A DNA stretch of 64,000 nucleotides from Paraburkholderia phenazinium (GCF_900100735.1 NZ_FNCJ01000006.1:62001-126000); one strand, 5' to 3'; shown: positions 23,656 to 32,461, counted from the first letter of the stretch. Notes: generated from the letters alone by a model not told the origin. A program made the numbers and translations.

Positions 23656-24369
23656 TTACACGGTTTCCGGCAACACCACGTCGGAGAACAACCCGGCGAT
23701 GGTGTCGTCGATCTTGTACACGGGTACCTCTGACACCTTCCGGAGTGCTTCAAGGCCCACCCCGGTCTTGGCCTTGATGCGCTTGTAAGCCGTAGCCCAC
23801 TCCTCCAGCAGGAAGCTCAGGCCGTGGTCGCCTCGGCCAGCCTTGCCTGACGCATTGGCATGCGCCACCATGCCGGCGACAACACCAAGCGTGCCTTGCG
23901 TAGCAAGCACATGGTCATGCCGTTCCAGCAGCGTCCGAACCAGCAGCTCGGTTGTCATGCCGATCAGATCCGCATGCCCCGAAGCTTCCGCCGTATGAAC
24001 CGCTTTGATCAGGCGAGCTACTTTGGCGGCCTGTTCTTTATTGCCATCCTCGAAAGCCCGTTCGGCGACACGGAAGATCTCGCGTTCGATGTTGTGCCGC
24101 TTGGTGTCCGTGCCCAGGGCTTTGTCGAGTGCCGCGTTCAGTGTTGCGAACCCGCTCTTCTCGTCCTCCTCCACCGCCCCACCCACGGTGCCGGCCACAC
24201 GGTTGACCTTCACCATGTGTTCCACGTTCTCGACCGTCACGCTCACGATCGCGGTGGCATCAAACGCCATGTTCATGGTGTCGCTGCGCGATTTGCGGTA
24301 ATCCACCGCCACGACGAACATGCTGATGAAGGTTTCAACGTTTTTCAGGGGGGTGGTGGTGGCGATCAT
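23656..24369 (-). CDS. Unknown protein, 237 aa
   Basis: Not recognised. An N-terminal strand-rich part (residues 10-70, e.g. FVVAVDYRKSRSD, AIVSVTVENVEHMV) is followed by helices (residues 75-230). GGAGCCTCCC precedes the ATG at 24367-24369. Its promoter is of class C and nearly identical to that of the 183-aa gene at 26409, so the two should be coexpressed. Confidence 0.65.
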   Translation of the reverse strand: MIATTTPLKNVETFISMFVVAVDYRKSRSDTMNMAFDATAIVSVTVENVEHMVKVNRVAGTVGGAVEEDEKSGFATLNAALDKALGTDTKRHNIEREIFRVAERAFEDGNKEQAAKVARLIKAVHTAEASGHADLIGMTTELLVRTLLERHDHVLATQGTLGVVAGMVAHANASGKAGRGDHGLSFLLEEWATAYKRIKAKTGVGLEALRKVSEVPVYKIDDTIAGLFSDVVLPETV

Positions 24370-24424
24370 GGGAGGCTCCGGGGGTTGGGTTTGGGGAAGT
24401 GCGTTGCGCATTCCCTATAAGACC

Positions 24425-24532
24425 AGGATACAAAAACCACGCACATAAACAACAGCGGTAAGCAGGTTTTATGTGGTAAAAACAATGGTATTTTTCTATG
24501 GGTCGCGTCTTTCTATAGTCGTGCTATGGCAC
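24425..24532 (-). promoter_or_regulatory. Class-C promoter, copy 1, with palindrome
   Basis: TTGTTT (24447-24452), 16 bp, TATCCT (24425-24430); upstream a repeated TTTACC-GC/TTTTTACCAC element, a CTATAG word and a palindrome copy with one mismatch (24521-24532). About 70 bp align with 27001-27080. Confidence 0.6.
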
Positions 24533-24674
24533 GGTTTAACATCCGCTTTGAGGCGAGGTCTACCTCCGGATCGTGGCCCCGCTTCGTCCGCTTCGCGGCA
24601 CCCGGGGCGAGTGGGCCTCGTGCCCAGAAAGGGGTTGGGGTTTGCACGGGTTCCGGTGGTCCCCGCACCCCGGT

Positions 24675-25424
24675 TCAGCCCTTGGCCTGGATCGTGTCGC
24701 GTTCCCGCTTCAACGCCTGGACGGTCTTCGCGCTGTAGCGCCAGTAGCGCCCGATTCGAACCCGGTCCAAGCGGCCATGCTCGGCGAGCCAAGGGACGCT
24801 GCTCCGTGTCGCCAAGCCCAGGGCGTCCGCCACCTCCTGGGTGCTGAGCGTGCCCGGCAGGCGGTGATCATGCTTCGCCCGCGAGGCCAGGAAACGGTCC
24901 AGCTCGGTCACGTGAAACCGGCGCCGGCCGCTCGCATCCACGAACGCCTGCAGCTCGCCACGGGTCACCGCCTCGTTCAGGGTGTTGACGTGCCCGAGCG
25001 CGCAATACCGCACGGCCTGGGTCGCGGTGAGGGCCGCCCGCTGCTCCGCCAGGGTGGCCGCGTGGGCCTCCACCGCCTTGCGCGCAAACGCCCAGCGGCC
25101 CCGTCCGTCCTTCGTCCCGTGCAAGGTCCCGCGCTCCGCCCAGTCCAGCACCGTACTGGCCGACACGTCGAGCAGCACCGCTGCCTCGCGCACGCCGACG
25201 CTCGAAGTGCCAGCGGCCTGGGCCAGGTAACGGTCCAGCTCCGCCACCGGGACAAACCAAGTGCCCCGGGCGTCCTGCACACCGTGCACCTCGCCCGCCT
25301 GGATTTTCCGCCACACCCCGGCCCTGCTGGTTCGGGCCAGGCCCAGGTAGACGGCGGCGTCGGGCAGACCCAGGCTGGGCCTTCCTTCGATGATGATGGG
25401 GGTCGCGCGAGCGCGTGCGGTCAT
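24675..25424 (-). CDS. Protein with four tandem excisionase/MerR-like HTH units, 249 aa
   Basis: Four HTH_17-like units lie head to tail near residues 14-65 (LPDAAVYLGL), 72-120 (VREAAVLLDVSASTVLDWAE), 128-180 (ATQAVRYCALG) and 190-245 (STQEVADALGL). Each has an xxAAxxLGL helix, a second helix and a wing with RG.....V..LDR. Single units are normal in excisionases; four in one chain imply binding to a long or repeated DNA site. CGAGGG is the ribosome site for the ATG at 25422-25424. It follows the terminator at 25483-25498. Confidence 0.75.
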   Translation of the reverse strand: MTARARATPIIIEGRPSLGLPDAAVYLGLARTSRAGVWRKIQAGEVHGVQDARGTWFVPVAELDRYLAQAAGTSSVGVREAAVLLDVSASTVLDWAERGTLHGTKDGRGRWAFARKAVEAHAATLAEQRAALTATQAVRYCALGHVNTLNEAVTRGELQAFVDASGRRRFHVTELDRFLASRAKHDHRLPGTLSTQEVADALGLATRSSVPWLAEHGRLDRVRIGRYWRYSAKTVQALKRERDTIQAKG

Positions 25425-25482
25425 GGTGTAAATCCCTCGAACGATGCGTGAAGAGTCGGGCCTGGGCCCGGTTACGACAAAA

Positions 25483-25498
25483 CCCGCGTTGCCGCGGG
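25483..25498 (-). terminator. Terminator of the 263-aa gene
   Basis: Perfect stem CCCGCG/CGCGGG with TTGC loop and TTTTG leftward, 18 bp after the stop. An identical hairpin lies at 26364-26379. Confidence 0.75.
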
Positions 25499-25516
25499 CC
25501 TTGGAGGAGGTATCGG

Positions 25517-26308
25517 TCACTCGCTGGTCACGCCTTCCTCGATCGTGATGCCCGCCGGCGACGTGTCCCAGAAATCGCTGAGCGCTTCCCGGGTGAACCA
25601 GAAGCGATCGCCGCTCGCGTCACGGACCACCAGGCAGGCCAGATCACCCCGGTCCATGCCTTGGCGGAGAAACTCCGTCGAAACGCACAGGTGGTGCCCC
25701 GCCTCCACCAGCGTCAGCACCTCCTGCAGGGGCCGGGGCTGCGCTGCACTCTGCTCGAACGCGAGGATGCCTTGCGCCGCGGCGTGGACCATGCGGTCGA
25801 GCAATGATCGCTTGAACTCGGCCACCATGGCCATCGGGTCCTTGCGGTCGCCATGGTCCAGCGCGTCCATCGCCTCCACGTAGTCCTGCACCAGTTGCAA
25901 CTCCAACTGGCCCACCGCTTCGTCGAGATTGAACCGATCGTCCACGCTGAAGGTCGCCCCTTGGTCCAGCGGGTACACCACCACGTTGCCCACCTCGTCC
26001 CGATGGAACCAAACCACGTGCTCGTGATGGCCCGCGGTGACACCCACCACGGCAATGGGCTGTTCGACCGTCTCGCCGTTCTCGTCCAGGGACGACAAGA
26101 GCTTGAACGTCACGCTGCGGAGAACCCGCGCGCCGGTGATCCCATGCGCACGGAAGTCCTCGTTGGATCCGTAGAACCTGGTGAAGCCGTATCGCGTGGG
26201 ACCATCGGACGACGAGAGGGCCCCGATGTGGTCCGCACCAACCCGGGCCGTGGTGGTGCGGAAGGAGCGCTTCTCGCGCTGGAAAGGTTGATCGAACATC
26301 GCGGTCAT
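25517..26308 (-). CDS. Unknown protein, 263 aa
   Basis: Not recognised. Residues 20-110 look beta-rich (TRYGFTRFYGSNEDF, PIAVVGVTAGHHEHVVWFHRD). Residues 115-200 are helical and acidic, and the end is strand-rich (GDRFWFTREALSDFW). AGGAGG lies 10 nt before the ATG at 26306-26308. It is transcribed between two copies of the same terminator. Confidence 0.65.
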   Translation of the reverse strand: MTAMFDQPFQREKRSFRTTTARVGADHIGALSSSDGPTRYGFTRFYGSNEDFRAHGITGARVLRSVTFKLLSSLDENGETVEQPIAVVGVTAGHHEHVVWFHRDEVGNVVVYPLDQGATFSVDDRFNLDEAVGQLELQLVQDYVEAMDALDHGDRKDPMAMVAEFKRSLLDRMVHAAAQGILAFEQSAAQPRPLQEVLTLVEAGHHLCVSTEFLRQGMDRGDLACLVVRDASGDRFWFTREALSDFWDTSPAGITIEEGVTSE

Positions 26309-26363
26309 GGCGGTAGGTCCTCCTGGCATTGGGTCGCGGTATGCGGTCCCTCGTACGCGGAAA

Positions 26364-26379
26364 CCCGCGTTGCCGCGGG
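26364..26379 (-). terminator. Terminator of the 183-aa gene
   Basis: Perfect stem CCCGCG/CGCGGG with TTGC loop and TTT leftward, identical to 25483-25498; 29 bp after the stop at 26409. Confidence 0.75.
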
Positions 26380-26408
26380 CCCAGTGAAACGGTGGTGTCG
26401 GGGTTCGC

Positions 26409-26960
26409 TTACAGACGTGCGCGGCTCCGGGTTTCGAGCGCCACGCCTCCGCTGGCTGATGCCGCCGCGGCGCGCAGTTCAGAGGTCTCGATGTAGCGCT
26501 TCAGCGCCTTGCCTTCCTTGGTGTCGGCGTAGGCCTCGCTGGTCAGCCGCTTGATGGGGCTGGCTTTGCCACGAAGCGTCGCGTGAATCTTGTTCGAGGA
26601 GAACTCGTCCACCTCCACCTCGTCGCTGATCAGCATCACGCCGTTCGCGTTCTTTTCGACCAGGGCCAGGTAGTAGGTCTTTTCAACGTCGGTGAAGTGC
26701 GTGGACTTGCGCTTGTAAGCCACACGGTATTGGTAGAGCACCACGCTGGCGTCACCGACGTCCAGGACGTCGTAGAGCGCAACGTTGCGGGCCTCGAATC
26801 CGCCGCGACGGTTCAGGCTTTCGATGCCGGTGTTGCAATCGAGGAGGATGGCGCCGTAGAGGTTGCCCAGGTGGGCGTTGCCGTGGGTGGTGATGGCACT
26901 GTAGCCGTCCCGGGTGTTGGCGAACAGGTCCGGGAACATCTGATCTTTCAAAGTTGCCAT
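26409..26960 (-). CDS. Unknown protein ending in a basic RARL tail, 183 aa
   Basis: Not recognised. Beta-rich body (SVVLYQYRVAYKRKSTHFTD, KTYYLALVEKNANGVMLISD), helical near the end, C-terminus ETRSRARL, one of the basic tags shared across this window. CAGGAGC precedes the ATG at 26958-26960. Class-C promoter shared with the 237-aa gene. Confidence 0.65.
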   Translation of the reverse strand: MATLKDQMFPDLFANTRDGYSAITTHGNAHLGNLYGAILLDCNTGIESLNRRGGFEARNVALYDVLDVGDASVVLYQYRVAYKRKSTHFTDVEKTYYLALVEKNANGVMLISDEVEVDEFSSNKIHATLRGKASPIKRLTSEAYADTKEGKALKRYIETSELRAAAASASGGVALETRSRARL

Positions 26961-27011
26961 GGTCTTGCTCCTGAGGTTGATGGCATTGCGATGCGCGCTG
27001 CCTACAAGACC

Positions 27012-27118
27012 AGGATACAAAAACCATGCAAACAATCAACAGCGGTAAACGGGATTTATGCGGTAAAAACGCAGGTATTTTGCAGTATCCGACGAACGGT
27101 CTACCTGTGCCCATGCAC
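27012..27118 (-). promoter_or_regulatory. Class-C promoter, copy 2, with palindrome-like site
   Basis: TTGATT (27034-27039), 16 bp, TATCCT (27012-27017). Two direct TTTACCGC elements lie just upstream, about 17 bp apart, a likely operator. A near-palindrome GTGCCCATGCAC lies at 27107-27118. Confidence 0.6.
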
Positions 27119-27254
27119 ACCTTAAACCATGTGCCGTTTTCATTCCCCTGGCGGCGGTTGACCTCCTGTTCACGGTCTTGCTCCACCGCTTGCGGCCTGG
27201 GCCCCGCCTCTCCCGCTTCGCGGCTTCGGGGCGGTTGCCCGGGTTCAAAAGAAA

Positions 27255-27270
27255 GGGACCGCAAGGTCCC
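27255..27270 (-). terminator. Terminator of the 230-aa gene
   Basis: Perfect stem GGGACC/GGTCCC, GCAA loop, TTTCTTTT leftward, 32 bp past the stop. Confidence 0.8.
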
Positions 27271-27301
27271 CAGGTTCTGATGCGCTTGTTCTGTCTTTCG
27301 C

Positions 27302-27994
27302 TTACAGCCTGCGCCGTCCCAACGCCACCGGTTCGGCCTGGCCCCGGGCCTGCTGCTCGAGCGCCACCTGCTGGGCCACCTGCTGCAACGCCCGGCGCTC
27401 CACCAGGACTCGCACCTGGTCCTCGTCCAGGATTTTGACCTTCGCCGCGGTCGCGCTCGGCTGGGTCGGCATGTACGAGCGCTCCTCCAGCACCTGCTTC
27501 ACGCGTGCCCGGTCCGCTTGGGTAACGCCCGTGCCGGACTGGTAAAGCGTGAAACCCTGCGGGCGCTCCCCGTTCTGGTACATGGCATAACTCTGCGGAA
27601 AGTGCTGGTCGTAGTCTTGCGACATCGCCTCGTCCGTCGCCTCGTCGCTGTAATGCCGCATGAACAGGAGCTGCGGAATCTGCTCGCCGGCGCTGCGCAC
27701 GTCGTCGATGAACCGGACGTGGTGGCCCCCCTCCTGGTCTTTCGACCAACCCGGCCCGCTGAAGCGCCCGATGATTCGTTCAAGCTGCACCGCCGATGGC
27801 CCGTCGATCCAGCCGACGACGAGGTTGGGCGGTGCAAAGTTCTGGTGCAACGTGTCCTGCTCCCGGTCCCTGAACGTGAACTCGAGGCCGGGGAATGCTT
27901 CGCTCATCGCGTCCCGGACCATGCCCAACACTTCGGCACGCGTCGGAGTCCGTTTCGGAAGTTCGTTTATGCCTGCCTCAAGATCGTCGTCCAT
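27302..27994 (-). CDS. Protein with LPD29-like domain and basic RRRL tail, 230 aa
   Basis: Residues 25-130 resemble a domain also present in the 222-aa protein at 41747: FPGLEFTFRDRE..., WIDGPSAVQLERIIGRF, then a strand LLFMRHYSD. The W-[IT]-DGP core recalls the LPD29 domain of large polyvalent proteins from phages and conjugative elements. The C-terminal 60 residues are Gln/Ala-rich helix ending ALGRRRL, a copy of the shared basic tag. GGAGG supports the ATG at 27992-27994. Confidence 0.6.
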   Translation of the reverse strand: MDDDLEAGINELPKRTPTRAEVLGMVRDAMSEAFPGLEFTFRDREQDTLHQNFAPPNLVVGWIDGPSAVQLERIIGRFSGPGWSKDQEGGHHVRFIDDVRSAGEQIPQLLFMRHYSDEATDEAMSQDYDQHFPQSYAMYQNGERPQGFTLYQSGTGVTQADRARVKQVLEERSYMPTQPSATAAKVKILDEDQVRVLVERRALQQVAQQVALEQQARGQAEPVALGRRRL

Positions 27995-28078
27995 GCCATG
28001 CCCTCCAGGTGTGTTGTCCAACCGTCGAACCCGGCGGTGCCCCTCACCTGCAGGTTGGGTTCGCCGCGATCATGGACC

Positions 28079-28106
28079 ACCGTAACGCCCCGTCCGGAAA
28101 AGTCAA
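28079..28106 (-). promoter_or_regulatory. Promoter of the 230-aa gene
   Basis: TTGACT (28101-28106), 16 bp, TACGGT (28079-28084). The GGACA repeats begin 65 bp upstream. Confidence 0.6.
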
Positions 28107-28468
28107 ACGCACCCGGTCCAGGCCCGCCCCATCTCCTGGCCAGGGTCGTTCCAGGCTCCCATGGAGCACCCTGGACAGCCCTTGGCCCCAGCGGGCAAAG
28201 CCTTTCTCCTTTCTTTGTCCAGGGTGTCCAGGCTAAACCCACGAAATCAGGTAAACCATGCAAAGCCCATCCCATCCTGGGATCCGCCCTTCACCCTCTG
28301 CTGTACGCACGCCGGCACCAGCCGGAAAACAGTTGGACACCTGGACAGCCCGGACACGGGATCCGACTGGCCCACGGGGCAAGCCTCCGGCGGATGCCGG
28401 CGTGGCCAGGCTAGAGACGAATGGGGTTGGACGTGAGAACGGGAGAGCCCGGACAGGGGGGCGCGCGA
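28107..28468. repeat. Intergenic cluster of CTGGACA/TGTCCAG elements
   Basis: Copies of a (C/T)GGACA word occur near 28171, 28216 (reverse), 28225 (reverse), 28333, 28341, 28351 and 28448, some as CCTGGACAGCC and its complement. No gene seen. The cluster could be an operator array for a multi-HTH protein such as the one starting at 28927. Confidence 0.45.
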
Positions 28469-28927
28469 TCAGCGCGACGCGCGCTTCTGTTTGAGCGCTT
28501 CCAGGTCCGCGCGACGCACCAGGCGGCGGCCTCCGATCTGCACCGTGGGCAGGCTCCCGCGGTTAACGCCAATGTGTACCGCCTGACGCGTCACGCCCAG
28601 CTCACGCGCGACGTCCGAGGGGGTCAACATGTCCTGGCTCAACGCCTCGCGCAGTGCGTTCTGGCGCTGGTGTTCGGCTTGCCGATTCTGACGCCGGCGC
28701 TCCTTCTCGAACGGGTCGTCCTCGGTAGCTGCACGCTGCACGCGCAACGCTTCGACGGATTCCGCGGTGACGTAGTGCTTCGGCGAGCCCGGGTTCGTGG
28801 CCCTTTCAACGGCGGCGCTTCGGGTCAGCCGTGAAGCACGCAGAAGCTGAAGGACGCGCCCTTCACCCAGCCCCAGGAGCTGGGCCGCCTGCTTGACGGT
28901 CAACGGGATGGACGTGGCGGTGGTCAT
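28469..28927 (-). CDS. Protein with two excisionase-like HTH units, 152 aa
   Basis: HTH_17-like units at residues 8-60 (VKQAAQLLGLGEGRVLQLLR) and 100-148 (PSDVARELGVTRQAVHIGVN, then GGRRLVRRADLEAL) are joined by a Lys/Glu/Gln-rich linker. The first has an insertion in its wing. Probable sequence-specific DNA binder of the same family as the proteins at 24675, 29706 and 32955. Start at the ATG 28925-28927; the ribosome site is poor. C-terminus basic (KQKRASR). Confidence 0.7.
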   Translation of the reverse strand: MTTATSIPLTVKQAAQLLGLGEGRVLQLLRASRLTRSAAVERATNPGSPKHYVTAESVEALRVQRAATEDDPFEKERRRQNRQAEHQRQNALREALSQDMLTPSDVARELGVTRQAVHIGVNRGSLPTVQIGGRRLVRRADLEALKQKRASR

Positions 28928-29012
28928 GGGCGGATCCGGTTCGGAGGAAGTTGGTGTACCCAAATGCCAGCCCGTGAGGACTGGCCTTGGAATGAACGTT
29001 CGAACCCGTCGA

Positions 29013-29453
29013 TCAGGCGGTGGCGGTGATGCTCTCCGTCAGCGCCGCCTTGAGGTGCGCGACCAACGCCTGGTGCAGGGCCTCGATGTCGTCGGGCATG
29101 GCCCACTCATTGTCCTCGTGATCTTCCTCGGTGTACTCGATGCCCAGGTGCTTCTGGACCAGCGCCTGCAGGAGCGCGAAGTATTCCGAATCGGCGGTCA
29201 CTTTGTTCGAACCCATCTCACCGACGAACTCGTTCGAGGGGACCAACAGGGTGCCGTCCGGTTCTTCTTGCGTGCGCACGATGAAGGTGCGACCGAAAGC
29301 TTCAACGGCCAGCTCGTAAAACGTGAAGTAGCCGTCGATGTCCTCGATCCGGTCGCCGTGCTTGTCGAACTCGTTGCTCACATAGTTCTCGACCGAACCG
29401 GCGTGGTGCACGTCGATTTTCAGGTCGTCGGCGATGTTGAAAGTTGCGTTCAT
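29013..29453 (-). CDS. Unknown acidic protein, 146 aa
   Basis: Not recognised. A mixed alpha-beta, acidic protein with DIDGYFTFYELAVEAFGRTF in the middle and a helical end. CAGGAG precedes the ATG. Promoter at 29510-29537. Confidence 0.65.
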   Translation of the reverse strand: MNATFNIADDLKIDVHHAGSVENYVSNEFDKHGDRIEDIDGYFTFYELAVEAFGRTFIVRTQEEPDGTLLVPSNEFVGEMGSNKVTADSEYFALLQALVQKHLGIEYTEEDHEDNEWAMPDDIEALHQALVAHLKAALTESITATA

Positions 29454-29509
29454 GGTGGGCTCCTGGGGGTGGTTTTGGCGTTGCGCTCATCGCATTGCCT
29501 ACACATTTA

Positions 29510-29605
29510 AGTATCCCGTACTGACTACTGAAGTCAAACTTCATGGGGTTGTATTTTTCGCTTTAGAGCATTGTGCCTAGAGATATTTAGCACGTGCCAA
29601 GGCAC
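29510..29605 (-). promoter_or_regulatory. Promoter of the 146-aa gene with distant palindrome
   Basis: TTGACT (29532-29537), 16 bp, GATACT (29510-29515); palindrome (29594-29605, centre AA) 56 bp upstream of the -35 box. Confidence 0.6.
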
Positions 29606-29681
29606 GGTCAAACCAAGTGCCCGGCCGTGTTCGCGCAGCGATGCCCGGGTGGGGGTTTGGCCGTTGACGTTGAAGGGAACC

Positions 29682-29695
29682 GGGCCGCTAGGCCC
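29682..29695 (-). terminator. Possible terminator
   Basis: Stem GGGCC/GGCCC with GCTA loop, 10 bp past the stop at 29706; no real U-run. Confidence 0.4.
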
Positions 29696-29705
29696 CCGGG
29701 TTGGT

Positions 29706-31064
29706 TCAGACGCTGGTGGGGTGGATGGGTTTTGCGCGCTTCCGACGTGGGGGCTTGAGCCAACGGTCCAGCACCGCCTGCACCACTTTTGCGTCGTCAC
29801 GCTTGTTGTGCTTGTAGCGCCAGGCCTCGTGCAGCACGTCGCGCAACGGGACACCGTCCACCACCCGGTCCCGGCACCCAAGGGCAAGCAGCAGGTGGGC
29901 GGTGTCGAGAACGTGCGAGACATCGAACCGGTCGTCCGTGGGGTCCAGCACACCCAGGGCGTCGATCAGTTCGATCAGCAGACCGTCCAGCTCCGGACGC
30001 ACGACGTCAGCTTTTGGTGTCACCTCGCGCCAGGCCTGCACGTCCTCGGGTACGCCCCCCGTGTCCGCGAGGTTCACGGCCGCCGGCTGGTAGCCCAGGT
30101 CGAATCGCTTCGAAGGGGACACCCCAACCCGGTTCATCCCGTCGTCCTCGGGGCCGCCTTCGAGCAGCCGGAGGACCCGGGCCGCGTTGAAGGTGCGCAC
30201 CGCGTCGATGACGCGTGCGCGATGGTGCAGCTCGCGCTGGAACTGCTCGTCGAGCTGCTGGAGCGTGGCGCGGGCCGCATCGGCTTTGCGCTGGGTGCGG
30301 GCCAAGGCCACGGCCGTTGGGAAAATCAAGGTTCCGGCGGTGCTCACGGAACGCTCCGGGTGCTCCGAGTGTTGCCCGGGAGCCTGAACCGTGTGGGATG
30401 CCATAGGCCGCGGCGCGACAGGGGCCACGTGGGCCTGGGCGCTCGTGCCCGGCGGGAGCCAGGACGGCGTCCTGCCCTTCCGGGATTTGGGTTGTTGCAT
30501 GAACGCGCTGAGATCGTCCCGATGCACGTAGAGCTTGCCGTCGATTTTTTGAGCCTTGAGACGATTCCCGTAGATAAGACGATGAATCGACTGGTTGTGT
30601 TTCAAGCCGAGAGCGGTCCTCACCTCATCCACGCCGAGCAGTTCAGCACCGGTCGGAAGCACGCCGCCCGACGGGTACCGGCTGGCCCGGAACGCCTCCA
30701 GCGTCGAACGACGAACGTAGTCGCGCTGGCCCTGCTTTACCGTGGCCAGGCTCCCCCGGTTGATGAAGTACGCGATCGACTGCGTTCCGAAACCCAGCTC
30801 CTCGGCGACTTGTGCCCGGGTGAGCAACTCGTCCGACGAGCCAGCCTCCTGGGAACCGGTCTGAACGCGTGCCTTGACCTTCGAGAAGCGCTTCCTGGAG
30901 GGCGACACCGTTTCGGTGCTGGTGACCACGGGTGCCGGGCCTGGACGGGCCGGCACGGCGGAAAAGTCCGGCTCGCCCGTGCTGCCGAGCCTGAAGCTGA
31001 CCTCGTTTTGCGGGACGCCCATCGCTGCGGCGATGCCGCGGACGTCGAGTTGAGTGGAAAGCAT
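29706..31064 (-). CDS. Multi-HTH protein, 452 aa
   Basis: HTH_17-like units at about residues 80-130 (RAQVAEELGFGTQSIAYFIN...VRRSTLEAF) and 140-190 (VDEVRTALGLKHNQSIHRLI...VHRDDLSAF), and perhaps a short one at residues 6-28 (IAAAMGVPQNEVSFRLG). A Pro/Ala-rich linker (190-260) leads to a helical C-terminal domain (260-430) with LLGLIELIDALG-like helices, and a basic end (PPRRKRAKPIHPTSV). GAGGAG precedes the ATG. It uses class-B module copy 3 and is a candidate regulator of that class. Confidence 0.75.
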   Translation of the reverse strand: MLSTQLDVRGIAAAMGVPQNEVSFRLGSTGEPDFSAVPARPGPAPVVTSTETVSPSRKRFSKVKARVQTGSQEAGSSDELLTRAQVAEELGFGTQSIAYFINRGSLATVKQGQRDYVRRSTLEAFRASRYPSGGVLPTGAELLGVDEVRTALGLKHNQSIHRLIYGNRLKAQKIDGKLYVHRDDLSAFMQQPKSRKGRTPSWLPPGTSAQAHVAPVAPRPMASHTVQAPGQHSEHPERSVSTAGTLIFPTAVALARTQRKADAARATLQQLDEQFQRELHHRARVIDAVRTFNAARVLRLLEGGPEDDGMNRVGVSPSKRFDLGYQPAAVNLADTGGVPEDVQAWREVTPKADVVRPELDGLLIELIDALGVLDPTDDRFDVSHVLDTAHLLLALGCRDRVVDGVPLRDVLHEAWRYKHNKRDDAKVVQAVLDRWLKPPRRKRAKPIHPTSV

Positions 31065-31109
31065 GGGGTGGTCTCCTCGGGGGGTGGTTTGGCGTTACGC
31101 ACGATGTTG

Positions 31110-31247
31110 TGCTGCCTATGCATCGATCTTCGCTCCAGATGGGAATCGTGTAAAACACGGTTGTCATATTTATGATGGACGCATGGCATTTCCGGATTTT
31201 ATTTTCCGATCGCTTTTCGGTTGCTATAGCAAGCCGTGCCAGGGCAC
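31110..31247 (-). promoter_or_regulatory. Class-B regulatory module, copy 3
   Basis: Palindrome (31236-31247, centre AG), GCTATAGC (31223-31230), AAAATAAAATCCG, CATCATAAATATGACA, GTGTTTTACACGA and a CTGGAGC box. The proximal part is more diverged than in copies 2 and 4. Confidence 0.55.
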
Positions 31248-31495
31248 GATTGAAACCCTGAGCACCTGGTGGCCCCTTCCCTTCGGCCACAGGCCCAGGG
31301 TCTTGCCCCACCACGACGTGGCCCATGCCCCGCTGCATCCGCTCCGCGGCGCCCGGGGTGGGTGCCCTCGCCTCCGGGTTGTGGTTTGCGCGCTTGTGCC
31401 GGTTGTTCCAGACGACGAAAAGGGGCCGCCAGGCCCCCGTGATCTTCTCGCCGGTTCCGGGGTTTCGCCCAGCGTCCCGGCCCTGCTCCTCCCGC
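31248..31495 (-). other. GC-rich stretch with terminator
   Basis: No gene. GGCC-TTCG-type mini-hairpins and the terminator stem GGGGCC/GGCCCC (31422-31437) with TTTTCG leftward, 59 bp past the stop at 31496. Confidence 0.55.
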
Positions 31496-31726
31496 TTACG
31501 CGCGTTCGACCTTCACGCCACCACGGGGGCCGCGTTCCAGCACAAAGTCCGGGTACTCCACCACCTCGTCCCAGGTGTCCGCGATGTGCAGCGACGCGGT
31601 GATGGACTGCCCAAAACGGTCCAGCTCGTCGGCCACGGTGCGGAAGGCGTCGATCGCATCCGCTTTGGTGGTGTGCTTTTCGGCGTCCTCGAGGTCGTCG
31701 TCGCCCAGGCGAAGAAAGTAAGCCAT
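31496..31726 (-). CDS. Small unknown protein, 76 aa
   Basis: Not recognised. Starts MAYFLRLGDDDLEDAEKHTT, one central helix (DAIDAFRTVADELDRFGQ) and a strand-rich end, the shape of a small alpha-beta fold such as antirestriction or antitoxin-like proteins; no motif decides. AAGGAG is a strong ribosome site. Confidence 0.65.
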   Translation of the reverse strand: MAYFLRLGDDDLEDAEKHTTKADAIDAFRTVADELDRFGQSITASLHIADTWDEVVEYPDFVLERGPRGGVKVERA

Positions 31727-31793
31727 CGTGTTCTCCTTGTTCGGTTATCGGTGCAGGCCCTGGGGCCCAGGGCGTTGCGGTTCGTGTGTCGGG

Positions 31794-31991
31794 TCAGGCG
31801 TGGGTCACGCGGACGTTCCACCACTGCCCGTCGGTCGCCGAAAAACGCATGACGATCCGGCATCCGTTCAACACCACCTCTTTGGTGTCGCCGTCCACTG
31901 CTGTTCGCTGGTGGGGTGCCTCGGGGGTGCGGGGGAACGCCGCGGTCCGGTCGTTGGTGGTGCTGCTGGTGCGGGTGGTGGTCGTGCGCAT
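31794..31991 (-). CDS. Small unknown protein, 65 aa
   Basis: Not recognised. Thr/Arg-rich N-terminus, then a strand-rich part (KEVVLNGCRIVMRFSATDGQ, WWNVRVTHA). AAGGGG precedes the ATG at 31989-31991. It lies 67 bp upstream of the 76-aa gene in the same direction. Confidence 0.55.
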   Translation of the reverse strand: MRTTTTRTSSTTNDRTAAFPRTPEAPHQRTAVDGDTKEVVLNGCRIVMRFSATDGQWWNVRVTHA

Positions 31992-32461
31992 GTCTTTCCC
32001 CTTCTGTGTCGTTCGGTGCTGTTCGCTGGAGCCTGGCCTCGACGCTGGGGTAGCGATGCCCAGGGCGACGTGCAGGGGCAGGACCTGAGGCCGCAGCCTG
32101 ACCAACGGGAAGGACCGGGGGATGGGCCTGGCGAAGCGGACCCTTGCGCGGTGAACGGGGTGGAGCTAGGCGTCGAACAAGAGGCCGGCCCGGGGGACAT
32201 CACCGGGTTGAACGGCAGAACGGGGCGCGCACGGCCACGTTGGTTCCCGCAGCAGTGGCATCACGGCACGGGGCAGCGGGCCCGTGCTCGGTCGGCGCAG
32301 GGGCGACCCTGGATGGGGTTGGGGGGAAAGGCTTGAGGGTGCTGGGGTCGGACGTGGGATGGTGCCAGGGCACGGGGAACAACGGAAGGATGGGCCCAGG
32401 CGCGCAAAGCCCGCCATGGTGGCGGGCCAGTTACGCCCTGCAGCGCCGTCTCACGTGCTGC
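31992..32461. repeat. Intergenic region with dispersed repeat, palindrome and terminator
   Basis: No gene seen. A 30-bp segment beginning GCCGCAGCCTGACCAACGGG (32090-32119) recurs with two differences at 42505-42534. A perfect palindrome lies at 32362-32373 (centre AG), and a perfect 7-bp terminator stem GCCCGCC/GGCGGGC at 32409-32427 with TTTG leftward follows the membrane-protein gene. Confidence 0.55.
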
